Below the pieces are notes generated by a model, which did not search any database, was not told where the DNA came from, and saw only the letters and a program-made list of their open reading frames with translations. This document shows positions 6,913 through 15,364 of a DNA stretch of 43,651 bases, in pieces. Source of the DNA: JOPF133 sp052144935 (GTDB taxonomy: Bacteria > Acidobacteriota > Terriglobia > Bryobacterales > Bryobacteraceae). The stretch's first letter is position 1, and every line of letters starts with the position of its first letter. The position numbers were made by a program, and so were the translations under genes. The stretch covers positions 1-43,651 of the forward strand of contig JBKQPR010000318.1 of NCBI GenBank assembly GCA_052144935.1, given 5' to 3'.

Positions 6913-8058
6913 CTATCCCGTGACCATAAAGCCGAGCGTGCGATCGACACCATCGCCGGCGCCGGGCAAGTACTCGGAAATCTGCGAATAGGAGAGACCG
7001 AACCAGTTGGCCAAGGTCGCGTAATACCGTTCCTTAGATCTCGCAGGCTGCCAGATGCCGCGCGCGTCCCGATCATATGGTTCGCGGACCGGCATTAGCG
7101 CCGGGAAAGCGCCATACACGCTGCCGCCCTGCACGGAGCCGCCCAATACCAGATTGTGACCGCCCCACGCAGGGTCGCTGCCGCCAAAGGCGTTGGGCCG
7201 GAGCGTCCGTGAGTATTCGGTGTCGGTGTAAGTGGTGACGTACTGCGCCACTCCCATTTCCCGTGTGGCGGCACAAAAGGCCGACATCGCCGTGCTCAGT
7301 TCCCGGAACAGAGCCGCCTGAATGGGAAGCTGATCGCTGATGGTCGCAAATCCGCCCAGGGTGCATAGAAAGACCTGCTGCTCCATGCCGAGTGAGCTGC
7401 CCGATTCGATCAACCGGGCGGCCTGGAGCAACTGCTGGCCCAGACCGGTGGGAGGGAAGGCGGTGGCGATATCTTTACCGCCATTCTGCGCCACGCTAAG
7501 CACCGCCTCCCGCATGGCTCTCGTGACGGACACTCCCGGCGCGACCAGCGACATGGAAGTAGCCGGGTTGCCGCCGGGGATGAGATTCGGAAAATCGACG
7601 AGCAGGCTCTTTCGGTCTTGCTGGGTGACCTCCGCCATCTGAGCGGCCCATCCAGGCACCGCAAATCCTCCCGGGAAGTAGCTCAGGTAAGGATCGGGAG
7701 AAACCGGTCCGGACGGACGGCCGACGTTACCCACCGCTGCCAGCAATCCCATTTGGAAAAGCTGCGCGACTTCCACAAGCGAAGGGTGAAAACCGAATTC
7801 GGTCTGGTCGAGTCCGGAGGTCACCTTCACCAGCGATTCCTTCGCAAGTGCCAGACGGCCGCGGGCGGCGGCGTACGCATCGTAATCCGCAAGCGGAACC
7901 AGCATGTTATTGCTGTCGTTTCCACCGAACAGATAAATACACACGAGCGCCCGATTCGCGGAGCCGGCCGCCGAGGCCGGGAGCGCGCGCAGTCCGGCAG
8001 CCGCGAGAGTGGTCCGCAGCAATTGCCGCCGTGAGAGGTGAACGCTCTTCGTTCCCAA
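6913..8058 (-). CDS. DUF1501 family protein, Tat-exported
   Basis: The product is 381 residues. The N-terminus has a twin-arginine signal (SRRQLLRTTLAAAG). The family signature ALVCIYLFGGNDSNNMLVPL follows at about residues 37-56, then a sulfatase/phosphatase-like fold with late motifs FGGSDPAWGGHNLVLGG and AYTDTEYSRTL-like residues. DUF1501 proteins are common in Acidobacteria and Planctomycetes, usually beside DUF1800 genes; no such partner is seen here. The start is a TTG at 8058, chosen for the AAGGAGG site seven bases upstream and the position of the signal peptide. The molecular function is unknown; it is presumably periplasmic and possibly acts in surface polymer handling. Confidence 0.85.
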   Translation of the reverse strand: MGTKSVHLSRRQLLRTTLAAAGLRALPASAAGSANRALVCIYLFGGNDSNNMLVPLADYDAYAAARGRLALAKESLVKVTSGLDQTEFGFHPSLVEVAQLFQMGLLAAVGNVGRPSGPVSPDPYLSYFPGGFAVPGWAAQMAEVTQQDRKSLLVDFPNLIPGGNPATSMSLVAPGVSVTRAMREAVLSVAQNGGKDIATAFPPTGLGQQLLQAARLIESGSSLGMEQQVFLCTLGGFATISDQLPIQAALFRELSTAMSAFCAATREMGVAQYVTTYTDTEYSRTLRPNAFGGSDPAWGGHNLVLGGSVQGGSVYGAFPALMPVREPYDRDARGIWQPARSKERYYATLANWFGLSYSQISEYLPGAGDGVDRTLGFMVTG

Positions 8059-8399
8059 AGCAGAGCCTCCTTCGTCAGTCGACTAATGTCGCGATTACTC
8101 AGTCAGTCGGTTACTCTGTCAGTCCCTGACCGTTCACGAACCGAGGTAGCACACGGGTGGGGACTCAGCCGACCGGCGCATTCAGAGTCGCCTACAAATT
8201 GCTCTCCAGAATACCATGTCCGGACACAGTGGGGGAGGAGAAAAGATAACAAATCCACTGGAGCAAGCCGTTATGTTGCTGGCTCCCCAATGCTCTGTGG
8301 TCGGCTGGGGCAGGAGTCACAGCCTGTTCCATCCGGCGCCGCTGGTGGCCCCGCTGACCCTGTCACCTGACTTCTATCTCCTGCCTTCTGTCTCCTGGC
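8059..8399. other. Intergenic region without a recognisable gene
   Basis: This stretch holds the DUF1501 leader and the sequence downstream of the sulfotransferase gene. Short repeats are seen: CAGTCAGTCGG/CTGTCAGTCC-type copies at 8060-8130 and TCTCCTG direct repeats at 8376-8400. No reading frame with a good start is convincing. Confidence 0.5.
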
Positions 8400-10061
8400 C
8401 TAGCTGTTTCCCACTCCCTGGAACAATTGGCCCGGGCTCTTGCTGTCGAACCGGGCGGCTTCCCGCATGTGCGTCCGCTCCTCTTCGCTGAATCGCACGC
8501 CGAAATGCGACGCCATCGGTCCCCATACCGCACCCGGCAACTCCGCATAGTCGACGAACAGTCCGTCGGGATCGCCCCGGAAGGCCTCGGCCGCCTCCAG
8601 GAAGCCGGCGATCACGCGGGCGCACCACTCCTCGCGGCCGAGCGCCGTGATGTCTTCGAAACGCAGGCGCAGAGCGCGCGGGTCCAACGCCCCCGGAAGG
8701 CCCGGCATGCCCGGCCGGCGAAGCTGCGAAGCGATCACGTCCTTCGGGTTGCGGTGAACGAAGATCCAAGGCACGCCGGGAAACGCTTCGCGAATCAGCG
8801 GCAAGTGGTGGATGTGCCAGGAATCCAGCTTGAGGAAATAGAGCGATTCCCCACCGCTCGGGCGCTGCCCCAGCGCGGCCACCACCTGGCGTAGCCAGCG
8901 GATCTGCTCCTGCCGCGGCAGATCCGGCCAGCGGAGCTTCGCCTGCAGGACATCGTCGACCGCCGGGGCCTCCGAGATCACCACCGTGCGGTCGAGCGCC
9001 ACCAGCATCTGCGCGATCAGCGTGGAGCCGCATCGCGACATGTGGAAGATGAAGCCGTTCGGCGTGAGGCCCTGGATGCGGTCCGCCGCCTCCAGCGGCA
9101 TCTCGCGGCCAAACACCGCCGTAAATGGATTGCGCCGCGCCACCCGGACGCTGTCCTGGAAGAACGGCTCGGTGAAGCGCATGGGGCCGGTCCAGATCCA
9201 TTCCGCGACAGCCTGGGGTGGATTTGGCGACGATCCGCGGAAGGATACCTTCACAGGCGTCCAGCCTTCCGGCGCTTCGATGGATGGCACGCGGCTGGCA
9301 GCGTGGCAGGATGCTCCCACGTCGGCTTCGGTAAACTGGAATCCCGCCTCCCGCCCCAACTCGACCGCGCGCGCGACCAGCTCGCGGCGATTCGCGATTC
9401 GCCGCAGTTGCTCGCGTAACTCCGGCAATTGGATCACCCAGTCCCGGAAGTCTGCAAAGCCCCGTGGTGGCGCGGCGCAGCGCGCGATCTGCCAGCCTTC
9501 CTCCATCGCCCGCCGGAACAGCCCGTGGACCCATTCATTGACCTCCGCATCGATGACCAGGTGGATACGCTCCGTGGCGCCGCCATTGTTCACGCGATGC
9601 GGCAGGTTGACATTGACGTAATAGCAGCCACCCTCTTCGAGCAGCAGGCGCTCTCCGGCCACGTAGAATTCCACATCGGGATTGGTCCGGACGGGGATGT
9701 GAATCCGGATTTCGCCGTCCGCGTACTCCAGCGCGTGGTCGGAGTGCTCGCGGATGAAGGCGCCGGGCCCCAGGCCCAGCAGCCGCACCGACTTCAGAGG
9801 GCAGGGAAGAGCCGCCAGCACTTCGCGGAAGTAGGGGCAGCGATCCAGCAGCGGGGTGTCCGCGAACCCGCCTCCGTGACGCGGCTGAGCGCTCAGATCG
9901 CCGGCTGAGCCGCACGCCGAGCGCAATGCCGCGCCGCGCCACTGGCCGCCATAATCGCCTTCGTTGTAGTGCGGAGACCACTCCTCGGGACGGACGCACG
10001 CCAGATCGGCTCCGAGGCGGATCGGATCGAAACGAAAAGGAAACTGCAGCCCGCTCAGCAC
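8400..10061 (-). CDS. Fused aspartyl/asparaginyl beta-hydroxylase - sulfotransferase
   Basis: This 553-residue two-domain enzyme has, in residues about 30-190, an Asp/Asn beta-hydroxylase cupin (iron ligands in REHSDH, about 102, and LPHRVNNGG, about 154, with the core strand EIRIHIPV). Residues about 330-540 form a sulfotransferase, with the PAPS 5'-phosphate loop SRCGSTLIAQML (about 337-348) and the 3'-phosphate motif VHRNPKDVIASQ (about 433). The middle (about 200-320) is a linker or accessory domain. The start is the GTG at 10061, which overlaps the GNAT stop; longer upstream frames lack coding character. Hydroxylation creates the hydroxyl group that a sulfotransferase needs, so the two domains could act on the same residue, but this is inference. 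It is the last gene of the operon from 11593. Confidence 0.85.
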   Translation of the reverse strand: MLSGLQFPFRFDPIRLGADLACVRPEEWSPHYNEGDYGGQWRGAALRSACGSAGDLSAQPRHGGGFADTPLLDRCPYFREVLAALPCPLKSVRLLGLGPGAFIREHSDHALEYADGEIRIHIPVRTNPDVEFYVAGERLLLEEGGCYYVNVNLPHRVNNGGATERIHLVIDAEVNEWVHGLFRRAMEEGWQIARCAAPPRGFADFRDWVIQLPELREQLRRIANRRELVARAVELGREAGFQFTEADVGASCHAASRVPSIEAPEGWTPVKVSFRGSSPNPPQAVAEWIWTGPMRFTEPFFQDSVRVARRNPFTAVFGREMPLEAADRIQGLTPNGFIFHMSRCGSTLIAQMLVALDRTVVISEAPAVDDVLQAKLRWPDLPRQEQIRWLRQVVAALGQRPSGGESLYFLKLDSWHIHHLPLIREAFPGVPWIFVHRNPKDVIASQLRRPGMPGLPGALDPRALRLRFEDITALGREEWCARVIAGFLEAAEAFRGDPDGLFVDYAELPGAVWGPMASHFGVRFSEEERTHMREAARFDSKSPGQLFQGVGNS

Positions 10062-10528
10062 GGGGCCACGGCGGAATATTCCATAAGCTGCTGCACGTCG
10101 TCGCCTCCGATTCTCCGGAATCCCAGCCGCTCGTAAAGCCGCGCGGCCCCGGTGTTCATTACGTTCACGCTCAGGCGCACCGGCCGATTCCCCGCCGTCT
10201 CGATCACCTGGCGAATCAGCTCGGTTCCGGCGCCTTTGCCGCGATGCTCCTCGAGGAGCATGATTTCGACCAGCCGGATCTCGTCTTCGAGTTTTGCCAC
10301 GTAGAGCCAGCCGGCCTCCGCGCCATCCACCAGGACAATCCCGCTCTGGCCCGCCGGAAAGCGGTCCCGGATCGACTGGCGGCGCGCGGAATACTGGATG
10401 CCGAGAAGATGGCTCCGCATGGGTTCCGGCCACCAGTCCGCGCCTAATTCCTGCGTGATCGTGGCCGTGATCAGCCGGCGCAGAAACGGCTCGTCGCCGG
10501 TCTCTTCGGGCCGCAGGGAGATCGTCAT
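10055..10528 (-). CDS. GNAT family N-acetyltransferase
   Basis: The product is 157 residues with a complete GNAT fold: N-terminal strand and helices, the acetyl-CoA site in motif A (IMLLEEHRGKGAGTELIRQVI, with the R/Q-x-x-G-x-G/A turn RGKGAG) and motif B (NVMNTGAARLYERLGFRRIG). The ATG at 10528 overlaps the stop of the TIR-like gene, and its own stop overlaps the GTG of the hydroxylase-sulfotransferase gene. This fixes the start and shows a tightly coupled operon. The substrate is unknown; a small molecule, amino sugar or protein N-terminus are all possible. Confidence 0.85.
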   Translation of the reverse strand: MTISLRPEETGDEPFLRRLITATITQELGADWWPEPMRSHLLGIQYSARRQSIRDRFPAGQSGIVLVDGAEAGWLYVAKLEDEIRLVEIMLLEEHRGKGAGTELIRQVIETAGNRPVRLSVNVMNTGAARLYERLGFRRIGGDDVQQLMEYSAVAPC

Positions 10529-11019
10529 GCCGCTCCTCGGCCCGCCGCTTCGGACACGGCCGCGGCAAGCCAGGCGCAGAGCAGTTGGCGCACCTGCCGC
10601 TGAAATTCTTCTACGCTGGTGAACTCGACCACCGCAATTCCCGCCGCGGAAAGTTCGGCTGCAAACGGCGATTCCTCGCCCGGCTCGCGCCGCAGGAGAA
10701 GCGTCACGCTCTGCATCGGCAGGCCGGGATCGTCGCGGCACTCGATGGCCAGCCGGTAGTCCCGTTGGAAGTTTCTCTCGGGCGGGCCCCAGCCGTCGCC
10801 GAGCGCCAGGATGTAGTGCCGGCTGTCCCGGATGTTCTCCTCAATGGCAAACTGATACGGGCGTTTGTCGCGCACATTCAAGAGCGACACCGGCACGTAC
10901 AACACATCGTGGGGCATAGCCTCCGACTCATTGACCTGCCCGGCGGCGTCGTAAAATGCGCGACGCTCGCCTTCCAGCTCCCAAGCAAAGGCGCAGAAAA
11001 CCCGGTGCATCCGATACAT
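10525..11019 (-). CDS. TIR/DUF4062-like small protein
   Basis: The product is 164 residues. The sequence pattern VFCAFAWELEGERRAFYDA, then the charged loop, then HYILALGDGWGPPERNFQRDYRLAIE, is that of DUF4062/TIR-like domains (a flavodoxin-like core with a conserved W-G-P segment followed by EYxLA-type helix). DUF4062 domains often sit at the N-terminus of STAND signalling proteins, but here the domain stands alone. It could bind nucleotides or serve as a scaffold. The gene lies 46 bp after the tail-collar gene and overlaps the GNAT gene, so it belongs to the same operon. An alternative ATG three codons later is possible. Confidence 0.5.
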   Translation of the reverse strand: MYRMHRVFCAFAWELEGERRAFYDAAGQVNESEAMPHDVLYVPVSLLNVRDKRPYQFAIEENIRDSRHYILALGDGWGPPERNFQRDYRLAIECRDDPGLPMQSVTLLLRREPGEESPFAAELSAAGIAVVEFTSVEEFQRQVRQLLCAWLAAAVSEAAGRGAA

Positions 11020-11065
11020 AGAACTCAGTTGCGGGCAGGCGCGCGAACGCCCGCCCCACCAGGGA

Positions 11066-11593
11066 CTAGTTGCGGCTGGGGAAGATACCCTGCATCGCGA
11101 TGATGAAAGTCACGCACAGGAACGGTTGAATGTTGGGGTGCGGCTGGCCGCCGCCCGCGGAGGCAATCGCGGTAGCGGCCATGGTCGTACTGGAAGGCCC
11201 CGACGAATATACTTTATCTTGAGAACTTCCACCAACCGTGCCCAGAAAGTTGCCGGCCGGAGTATTTTTACCGCTGGCGGCCCCGTCTACATTCTCCAGA
11301 TGGTTATGAGCTGGCATCTGGGTGGACAACAAAGTGACGGTCTGGGATCCGCCCGACTCGCCCACGGTGTAAGGGCTTAGGCCAGCCCCAGTGCCCCAAT
11401 GAATCGGGACCCGCCCCCGGAGGTCGGGCAGTGCGAAGTTTGACGTGCCGTTCCCGCCAAAAGTCGTTCCCAAAATGGAAAACAACGCCGTGTATTGCGA
11501 AATGGGCAACAACTGCCCATTGCACATCTGCCACCCGGTGGGTGCGAAGTTCCCGCAGAACATCCTGATTTCGCCTAAAAATGGCTCTGCCAT
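11066..11593 (-). CDS. Phage tail-collar domain protein (microcystin-dependent protein type)
   Basis: The product is 175 residues. The family signature is strong: FLGEIRMFCGNFAPTGWQMC, NGQLLPISQYTALFSILGTT, FGGNGTSNFALPDLRGRVP, then the GESGGSQTVTLL and MPAHNH motifs and a final PHPNIQPFLCVTFIIAMQG. These proteins have a phage tail-collar fold but are also common as chromosomal proteins outside prophages. It heads an operon with TIR-like, GNAT and hydroxylase-sulfotransferase genes and no other phage genes. That suggests a cell-surface fibre or a dedicated substrate of the modifying enzymes rather than a virion part. Confidence 0.88.
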   Translation of the reverse strand: MAEPFLGEIRMFCGNFAPTGWQMCNGQLLPISQYTALFSILGTTFGGNGTSNFALPDLRGRVPIHWGTGAGLSPYTVGESGGSQTVTLLSTQMPAHNHLENVDGAASGKNTPAGNFLGTVGGSSQDKVYSSGPSSTTMAATAIASAGGGQPHPNIQPFLCVTFIIAMQGIFPSRN

Positions 11594-11726
11594 ATGTAAG
11601 TACCGCCCTTTCGTTTTTGCGATTCAAATACCTGGATACCTATTCGTTGCCGCCACCAGCGTCCCTTGACCGCTCCGCGCCGGATCGTTGGCCGGAGCGG
11701 CCGGGCGCGAGCGTTAAGCCAACACG

Positions 11727-12869
11727 CTAATAGATGTCGTTGGCAGCCAGCCAAATCCCGTTCGCGCCGAGCGTGTTCGTGCATACAAATGCATACGAGA
11801 AGCCCAGAGCGTCGACGCCGCCGTTGTATGAGGTCGTGAAGGCAGTGCCGCCGTTGACCAAGTCATAGAATTCATCCGTGCCGCTGCGGGTGAAAGTTGG
11901 TTGGACATTGGAGTTGAAAGCCAAAAATACGAGCTTCTTGCCATCGAACTTGGTTCCCGCGTTGTTGCAATGCGGCATGGTAATGGTTAAGGCCGTATTG
12001 CCGTTGATTACGAAGTACGTGTTCGTGTTGCTGTCCTGGATCGCAATGCTGGCGGTAATCTCCGGGGATTGAGTGGGGAACACGTTGGACAGCGGACCGG
12101 TCGCGCCCGTAGCGCCGGCGCTCCCCTGGGCGCCCTGCGGGCCCTGCGGGCCCTGCGCCCCGGTCGCCCCGGCGTTCCCCTGGGCGCCCGTCGGGCCCTG
12201 CGCCCCGGTCGCCCCGGCGTTCCCCTGGGCGCCCTGCGGGCCCTGCGCCCCGGTCGCCCCGACGTTCCCCTGGGCACCCTGCGGTCCGGTCGCGCCCGTC
12301 GCCCCGGTGGCGCCCGGCGGCCCGGCGGCCCCCGTCGCTGCGAAGAATATCGTCAGGAACGCCGGATGGCTGGTGGTGGTGTTCTCTTTGCTGTCAAAAA
12401 TCACGTTGCCGCCGCTCGACGTCAGCATGAATCCATTGTTCGTCGAGGGCGTGGCAATCCACGCCTGCACAAAGCTGGTCGCGTCCAGCGTGACAAAGGT
12501 ATCCGTGGTAGACGCGTTGATCGTGCCTACCGACGCACCTTGACTCGGAAACCCGGTAGTCCCGCTGACGACCGACTCCACCCATGCGCCATCGGCCACG
12601 TTCACCGCAATCGGTCCGGCCGCGTTCACCTTGTCGACGAACAGCGTCAGGAGGGCCTGCTGCACCGTTCCCGACGGCAACTGGCTCAGATCGAATTGCA
12701 CCAGCCCGATGCTCCCCGAGCTACCCACAAAGATGCTGGGCGACGAACCGAAGTTGGTCGAGTTGCCGGGAACGTAATACGCATCTTGCGACGTTGGCAC
12801 GGTCTGCCCGAGAATCGTTACGGGCAGAGCCGCGCAAAGAAACACCGCACTGAAGAAAAGCCTTCGCAT
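11727..12869 (-). CDS. Secreted collagen-like protein with N-terminal DNRLRE-type domain
   Basis: The product is 380 residues. The signal peptide is MRRLFFSAVFLCAALPVTILG. A beta-sandwich (about residues 22-180) of the DNRLRE type follows, with DAYYVPGNSTNFGSS and LVQFDLSQLPSG. Next come about 27 uninterrupted Gly-X-Y triplets, mostly GAT, GAQ, GPQ and GNA, and then a C-terminal globular domain. The start at 12869 has GGGAGGGG at good spacing. Collagen-like repeats form triple-helical rods on the surface of many bacteria. The neighbour at 12908-14239 is a paralogue with an almost identical N-terminal domain. Which modifications the repeats carry is unknown, but Asn and Thr occupy many Y positions. 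Confidence 0.85.
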   Translation of the reverse strand: MRRLFFSAVFLCAALPVTILGQTVPTSQDAYYVPGNSTNFGSSPSIFVGSSGSIGLVQFDLSQLPSGTVQQALLTLFVDKVNAAGPIAVNVADGAWVESVVSGTTGFPSQGASVGTINASTTDTFVTLDATSFVQAWIATPSTNNGFMLTSSGGNVIFDSKENTTTSHPAFLTIFFAATGAAGPPGATGATGATGPQGAQGNVGATGAQGPQGAQGNAGATGAQGPTGAQGNAGATGAQGPQGPQGAQGSAGATGATGPLSNVFPTQSPEITASIAIQDSNTNTYFVINGNTALTITMPHCNNAGTKFDGKKLVFLAFNSNVQPTFTRSGTDEFYDLVNGGTAFTTSYNGGVDALGFSYAFVCTNTLGANGIWLAANDIY

Positions 12870-14239
12870 CAATTTCCCCTCCCACAAAGGACCGATAGCA
12901 ACCTTGCTCAGTTGCAGGAAAATACCTTCAGGAATCCTCCGCCGCCGGGCGCGGCGAGCGTGTTGGTCGTAAGTACCATGATGGTGCCCTGCGCCACATT
13001 GACTGAGCTTGTCTGGCTGCATGTTGAGCCGGCCGCCGCAGCCGTCGGGCAACTGAGAAGGACGGACCCCACAGTCCATACGTCGGAGCTGGTGGATGGA
13101 GTCACGCTCTCCAAGGTCCACGTTGTGGCCGCGCCGCTGTAGGAATAGATCGTCATGCTTGGCTTACAAGCCGTAGGCGCAATTGCTACCACCAAGCCAT
13201 TCAGAGTGGTTTGTTGTTCGGGGCCGGCGGGATTGTTCCAAATGGCGGTCCCGGTATTTCCCGAAACATTGTATGGAATGCCTGCGGGGGCCGCGCCCGT
13301 TCCCCCGGCCCCGCCGGTCGCGCCGGTTGCTCCGGTCGCGCCTGTAGCGCCGGCAGCGCCATTGGCGCCGGTCGGTCCCGCCGCGCCTGTCGCGCCATTG
13401 GCACCGGTCAGTCCGGTCGCGCCGGTAGCGCCGTTGGCGCCGGTCGGTCCCGTCGCGCCGTTGGCACCGGTCGCGCCATTGCTGCCCGTCGGTCCGGTCG
13501 CCCCCGCAGCGCCGTTGGTCCCGGTCGCCCCCGTAGCGCCATTGGCGCCCGTTGGTCCGGTCGCACCGGTCGCGCCATTGGCACCGGTCAATCCGGTCGC
13601 GCCGGTAGCGCCGTTGGCGCCGGCAGCGCCGTTGGCGCCGGTCGGTCCGGTCACGCCGGTCGGACCCGTCGCCCCCGTGGCGCCCGTCGCCCCCGTGGCG
13701 CCCGTCGATGCGAACACCACCGTCAGGAACGCCGGATGACTGGTGGTGGTGTTTTCCTTGCTGTCAAAAACCACGTTGCCGCCGCTCGACGTCAGCATGA
13801 ATCCATTGTTCGAGGAGGGCGTGGCGATCCACCCCTGCACAAAGCTGGTCGCATCTACCGTGACATAAGTATCCGTGGTAGCAGCGTTGATCGTGCCTGC
13901 CGGCGCACCTTGACTCGGAAACCCCGTGGTCCCGCTGACGACCGACTCCACCCATGCGCCATCGGCCACGTTCACTGCAATCGATCCCGCCGCGTTCACC
14001 TTGTCGATGAACAGCGTCAGGAGGGCCTGCTGCAGGGTTCCCGCCGGCAACTGGCTCAGATCGAATTGCACCAGCCCGATGCTTCCCGCGCTGCCCACAA
14101 AGATGCTGGGCGACGAACCGAAGTTGGTCGAGTTGCCGGGAACGTAATATGCATCTTGCGACGGCGGCAAGGTCTGGCCGAAAATCGTGACGGGTACAGC
14201 CGCACAAAGAAACACCGCACTGAAAAAAAGCCTTCGCAT
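12355..14239 (-). repeat. Tandem gene duplication (shared 5' parts of two collagen-like genes)
   Basis: Positions about 12355-12869 and about 13725-14239 are nearly identical and encode the signal peptide and beta-sandwich domain. The rods and C-terminal domains differ, so the duplication is recent in the 5' half or is kept similar by gene conversion, while the 3' parts diverged. Confidence 0.7.
12908..14239 (-). CDS. Secreted collagen-like protein, paralogue of the neighbour
   Basis: The product is 443 residues. It shares the signal peptide and DNRLRE-type domain with the downstream protein, at near-identical DNA level over about 515 bp. Its collagen-like rod is longer, at about 46 Gly-X-Y triplets, dominated by GAT, GAN, GPT and GLT, so Asn is frequent in the Y position. 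A distinct C-terminal domain of about 120 residues (beginning PAGIPYNVSGNTGTAIW) has two Cys pairs. The start at 14239 is supported by the signal peptide. It probably forms a trimeric fibre anchored or deposited outside the cell. Confidence 0.85.
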   Translation of the reverse strand: MRRLFFSAVFLCAAVPVTIFGQTLPPSQDAYYVPGNSTNFGSSPSIFVGSAGSIGLVQFDLSQLPAGTLQQALLTLFIDKVNAAGSIAVNVADGAWVESVVSGTTGFPSQGAPAGTINAATTDTYVTVDATSFVQGWIATPSSNNGFMLTSSGGNVVFDSKENTTTSHPAFLTVVFASTGATGATGATGATGPTGVTGPTGANGAAGANGATGATGLTGANGATGATGPTGANGATGATGTNGAAGATGPTGSNGATGANGATGPTGANGATGATGLTGANGATGAAGPTGANGAAGATGATGATGATGGAGGTGAAPAGIPYNVSGNTGTAIWNNPAGPEQQTTLNGLVVAIAPTACKPSMTIYSYSGAATTWTLESVTPSTSSDVWTVGSVLLSCPTAAAAGSTCSQTSSVNVAQGTIMVLTTNTLAAPGGGGFLKVFSCN

Positions 14240-14250
14240 CGATGTCGCTC

Positions 14251-14907
14251 TTATGAGCAGTACCGCCCGGATGCCTTGGGGCGCAGCGTCAGCGCTCCAG
14301 CCAGGACTCCCCAGGGCATAAGCCACCAGGTGGGCGGCTCCGGCACGCTCACGTCCTGCACGCTGCTTACGCCTGCGAATGACAACGCCCAGTCGGGCGT
14401 CCGGGTTCGATAGAGCGGGTCCGTAACGTCACAAAATTGCCCGGTCAGTCCCCCTTCCGCGCACGTGAAACCGGGGTTTCCGGTTTGCGTATATCCGTCG
14501 GCCAGAAAGCCATCCACCGGCACGTTATCCTGCACCGAAAGCGCGAGATAATAATCCCCCGCCGGCAGAGTGGCCTGAATGATGGGGTCGGCGCAACTGC
14601 CCGTTAATGGGTTTAGATTGCCGGGAGGGCAATCTCCGGATCCATCGCTGAACGCCGACTCGACGTAAAACCCGCTCTGCAGGACGAAGAGTGCCGCGTA
14701 CGCCGCGAATCCCCCGGGGTTAATGGAGTTGACGATGCTGCCGCCGTATCCATACGACTCGATCATGACCGGGCCCGCTGAATTGAGCGTGAAGTAGAAC
14801 AACTCCACCTGGTCGTCCGAGGCGAACGCTCCCTGGAGGAGTGTCGAGGCGGTACTCGCGGCGGCCGTCAGGACGAGGAGTATGATGGCCTTCGATGCGG
14901 CATGCAC
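14251..14907 (-). CDS. DVUA0089-like secreted protein with PEP-CTERM-type sorting tail
   Basis: The product is 218 residues, probably from a GTG at 14907 with GGAGGG upstream. It has an N-terminal signal peptide and a beta-sandwich with LFYFTLNSAGPVMIESYGYGG and later DYYLALSVQDN, typical of the DVUA0089 family (predicted surface beta-sandwich). At the C-terminus VPEPPTWWLMPWGVLAGALTL is followed by an Arg-rich end, a PEP-CTERM-like anchor for exosortase processing. It lies directly upstream of the collagen-like genes on the same strand, 12 bp from the start of the first, so the three may be cotranscribed as surface proteins. Confidence 0.7.
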   Translation of the reverse strand: MHAASKAIILLVLTAAASTASTLLQGAFASDDQVELFYFTLNSAGPVMIESYGYGGSIVNSINPGGFAAYAALFVLQSGFYVESAFSDGSGDCPPGNLNPLTGSCADPIIQATLPAGDYYLALSVQDNVPVDGFLADGYTQTGNPGFTCAEGGLTGQFCDVTDPLYRTRTPDWALSFAGVSSVQDVSVPEPPTWWLMPWGVLAGALTLRPKASGRYCS

Positions 14908-15118
14908 GAGTTATTGCCCTCCGATTGGTGTGACATTCCGTCCTACACAGACCGGATGCCGTCATTCAAAATACCAGTAATGGGAGATCCAATCAAGTAA
15001 AGTTTGGTACTATTATGAGATTTTTTTACAATAACGCCGGTCATTCACTGGCGTGGGATCTCCCCGTGTCATCCTGCGGGCCTCCGGGCTATTTGCAATT
15101 GAGACCCAAGCGCGGAAG

Positions 15119-15345
15119 CTATCCCCCGCGGTGCGCGCCGCGCATCCCCCTCGTCCGTCAACTCCCCCAGGTTCAGCCCGCTGTGCGCGGTGGCGATCGC
15201 TCCGCCGATCGGCAGCCGCACCGTCAGCGCAAAAGACATGATGAACGAAAATGTTTTGGCGTCGTTCTTCTCCACGTCGAACAGCCCAGCGCCAGCACGC
15301 AGGCCGCCTGGAACAGCCCCAGGTTGCCTGGAGCATTGGCGCCAC
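15119..15345 (-). pseudogene. Decayed copy of the 3' end of the LPG-synthase-like gene
   Basis: This stretch is a divergent copy of about 16832-17066. It encodes the C-terminal segment GLFDVEKNDAKTFSFIM...GGAIATA-type of the membrane protein. One C is missing in the AACAGCCCAGCG run compared with the intact gene, so the frame is broken. The copy lies in the same orientation as the parent gene, with the two toxin-antitoxin modules between them. Confidence 0.75.
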
Positions 15346-15364
15346 GGCGGTTTCAGTTTGTATT

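Noticed and set aside
11066..11593. Prophage remnant
   Set aside because: The tail-collar gene stands in an operon with enzymes and no other phage gene is present, so a prophage call is not supported.
13155..13739. Plus-strand frame rich in Ala-Pro-Val across the collagen repeats
   Set aside because: It is the complement of the Gly-X-Y repeat and has no start signal.
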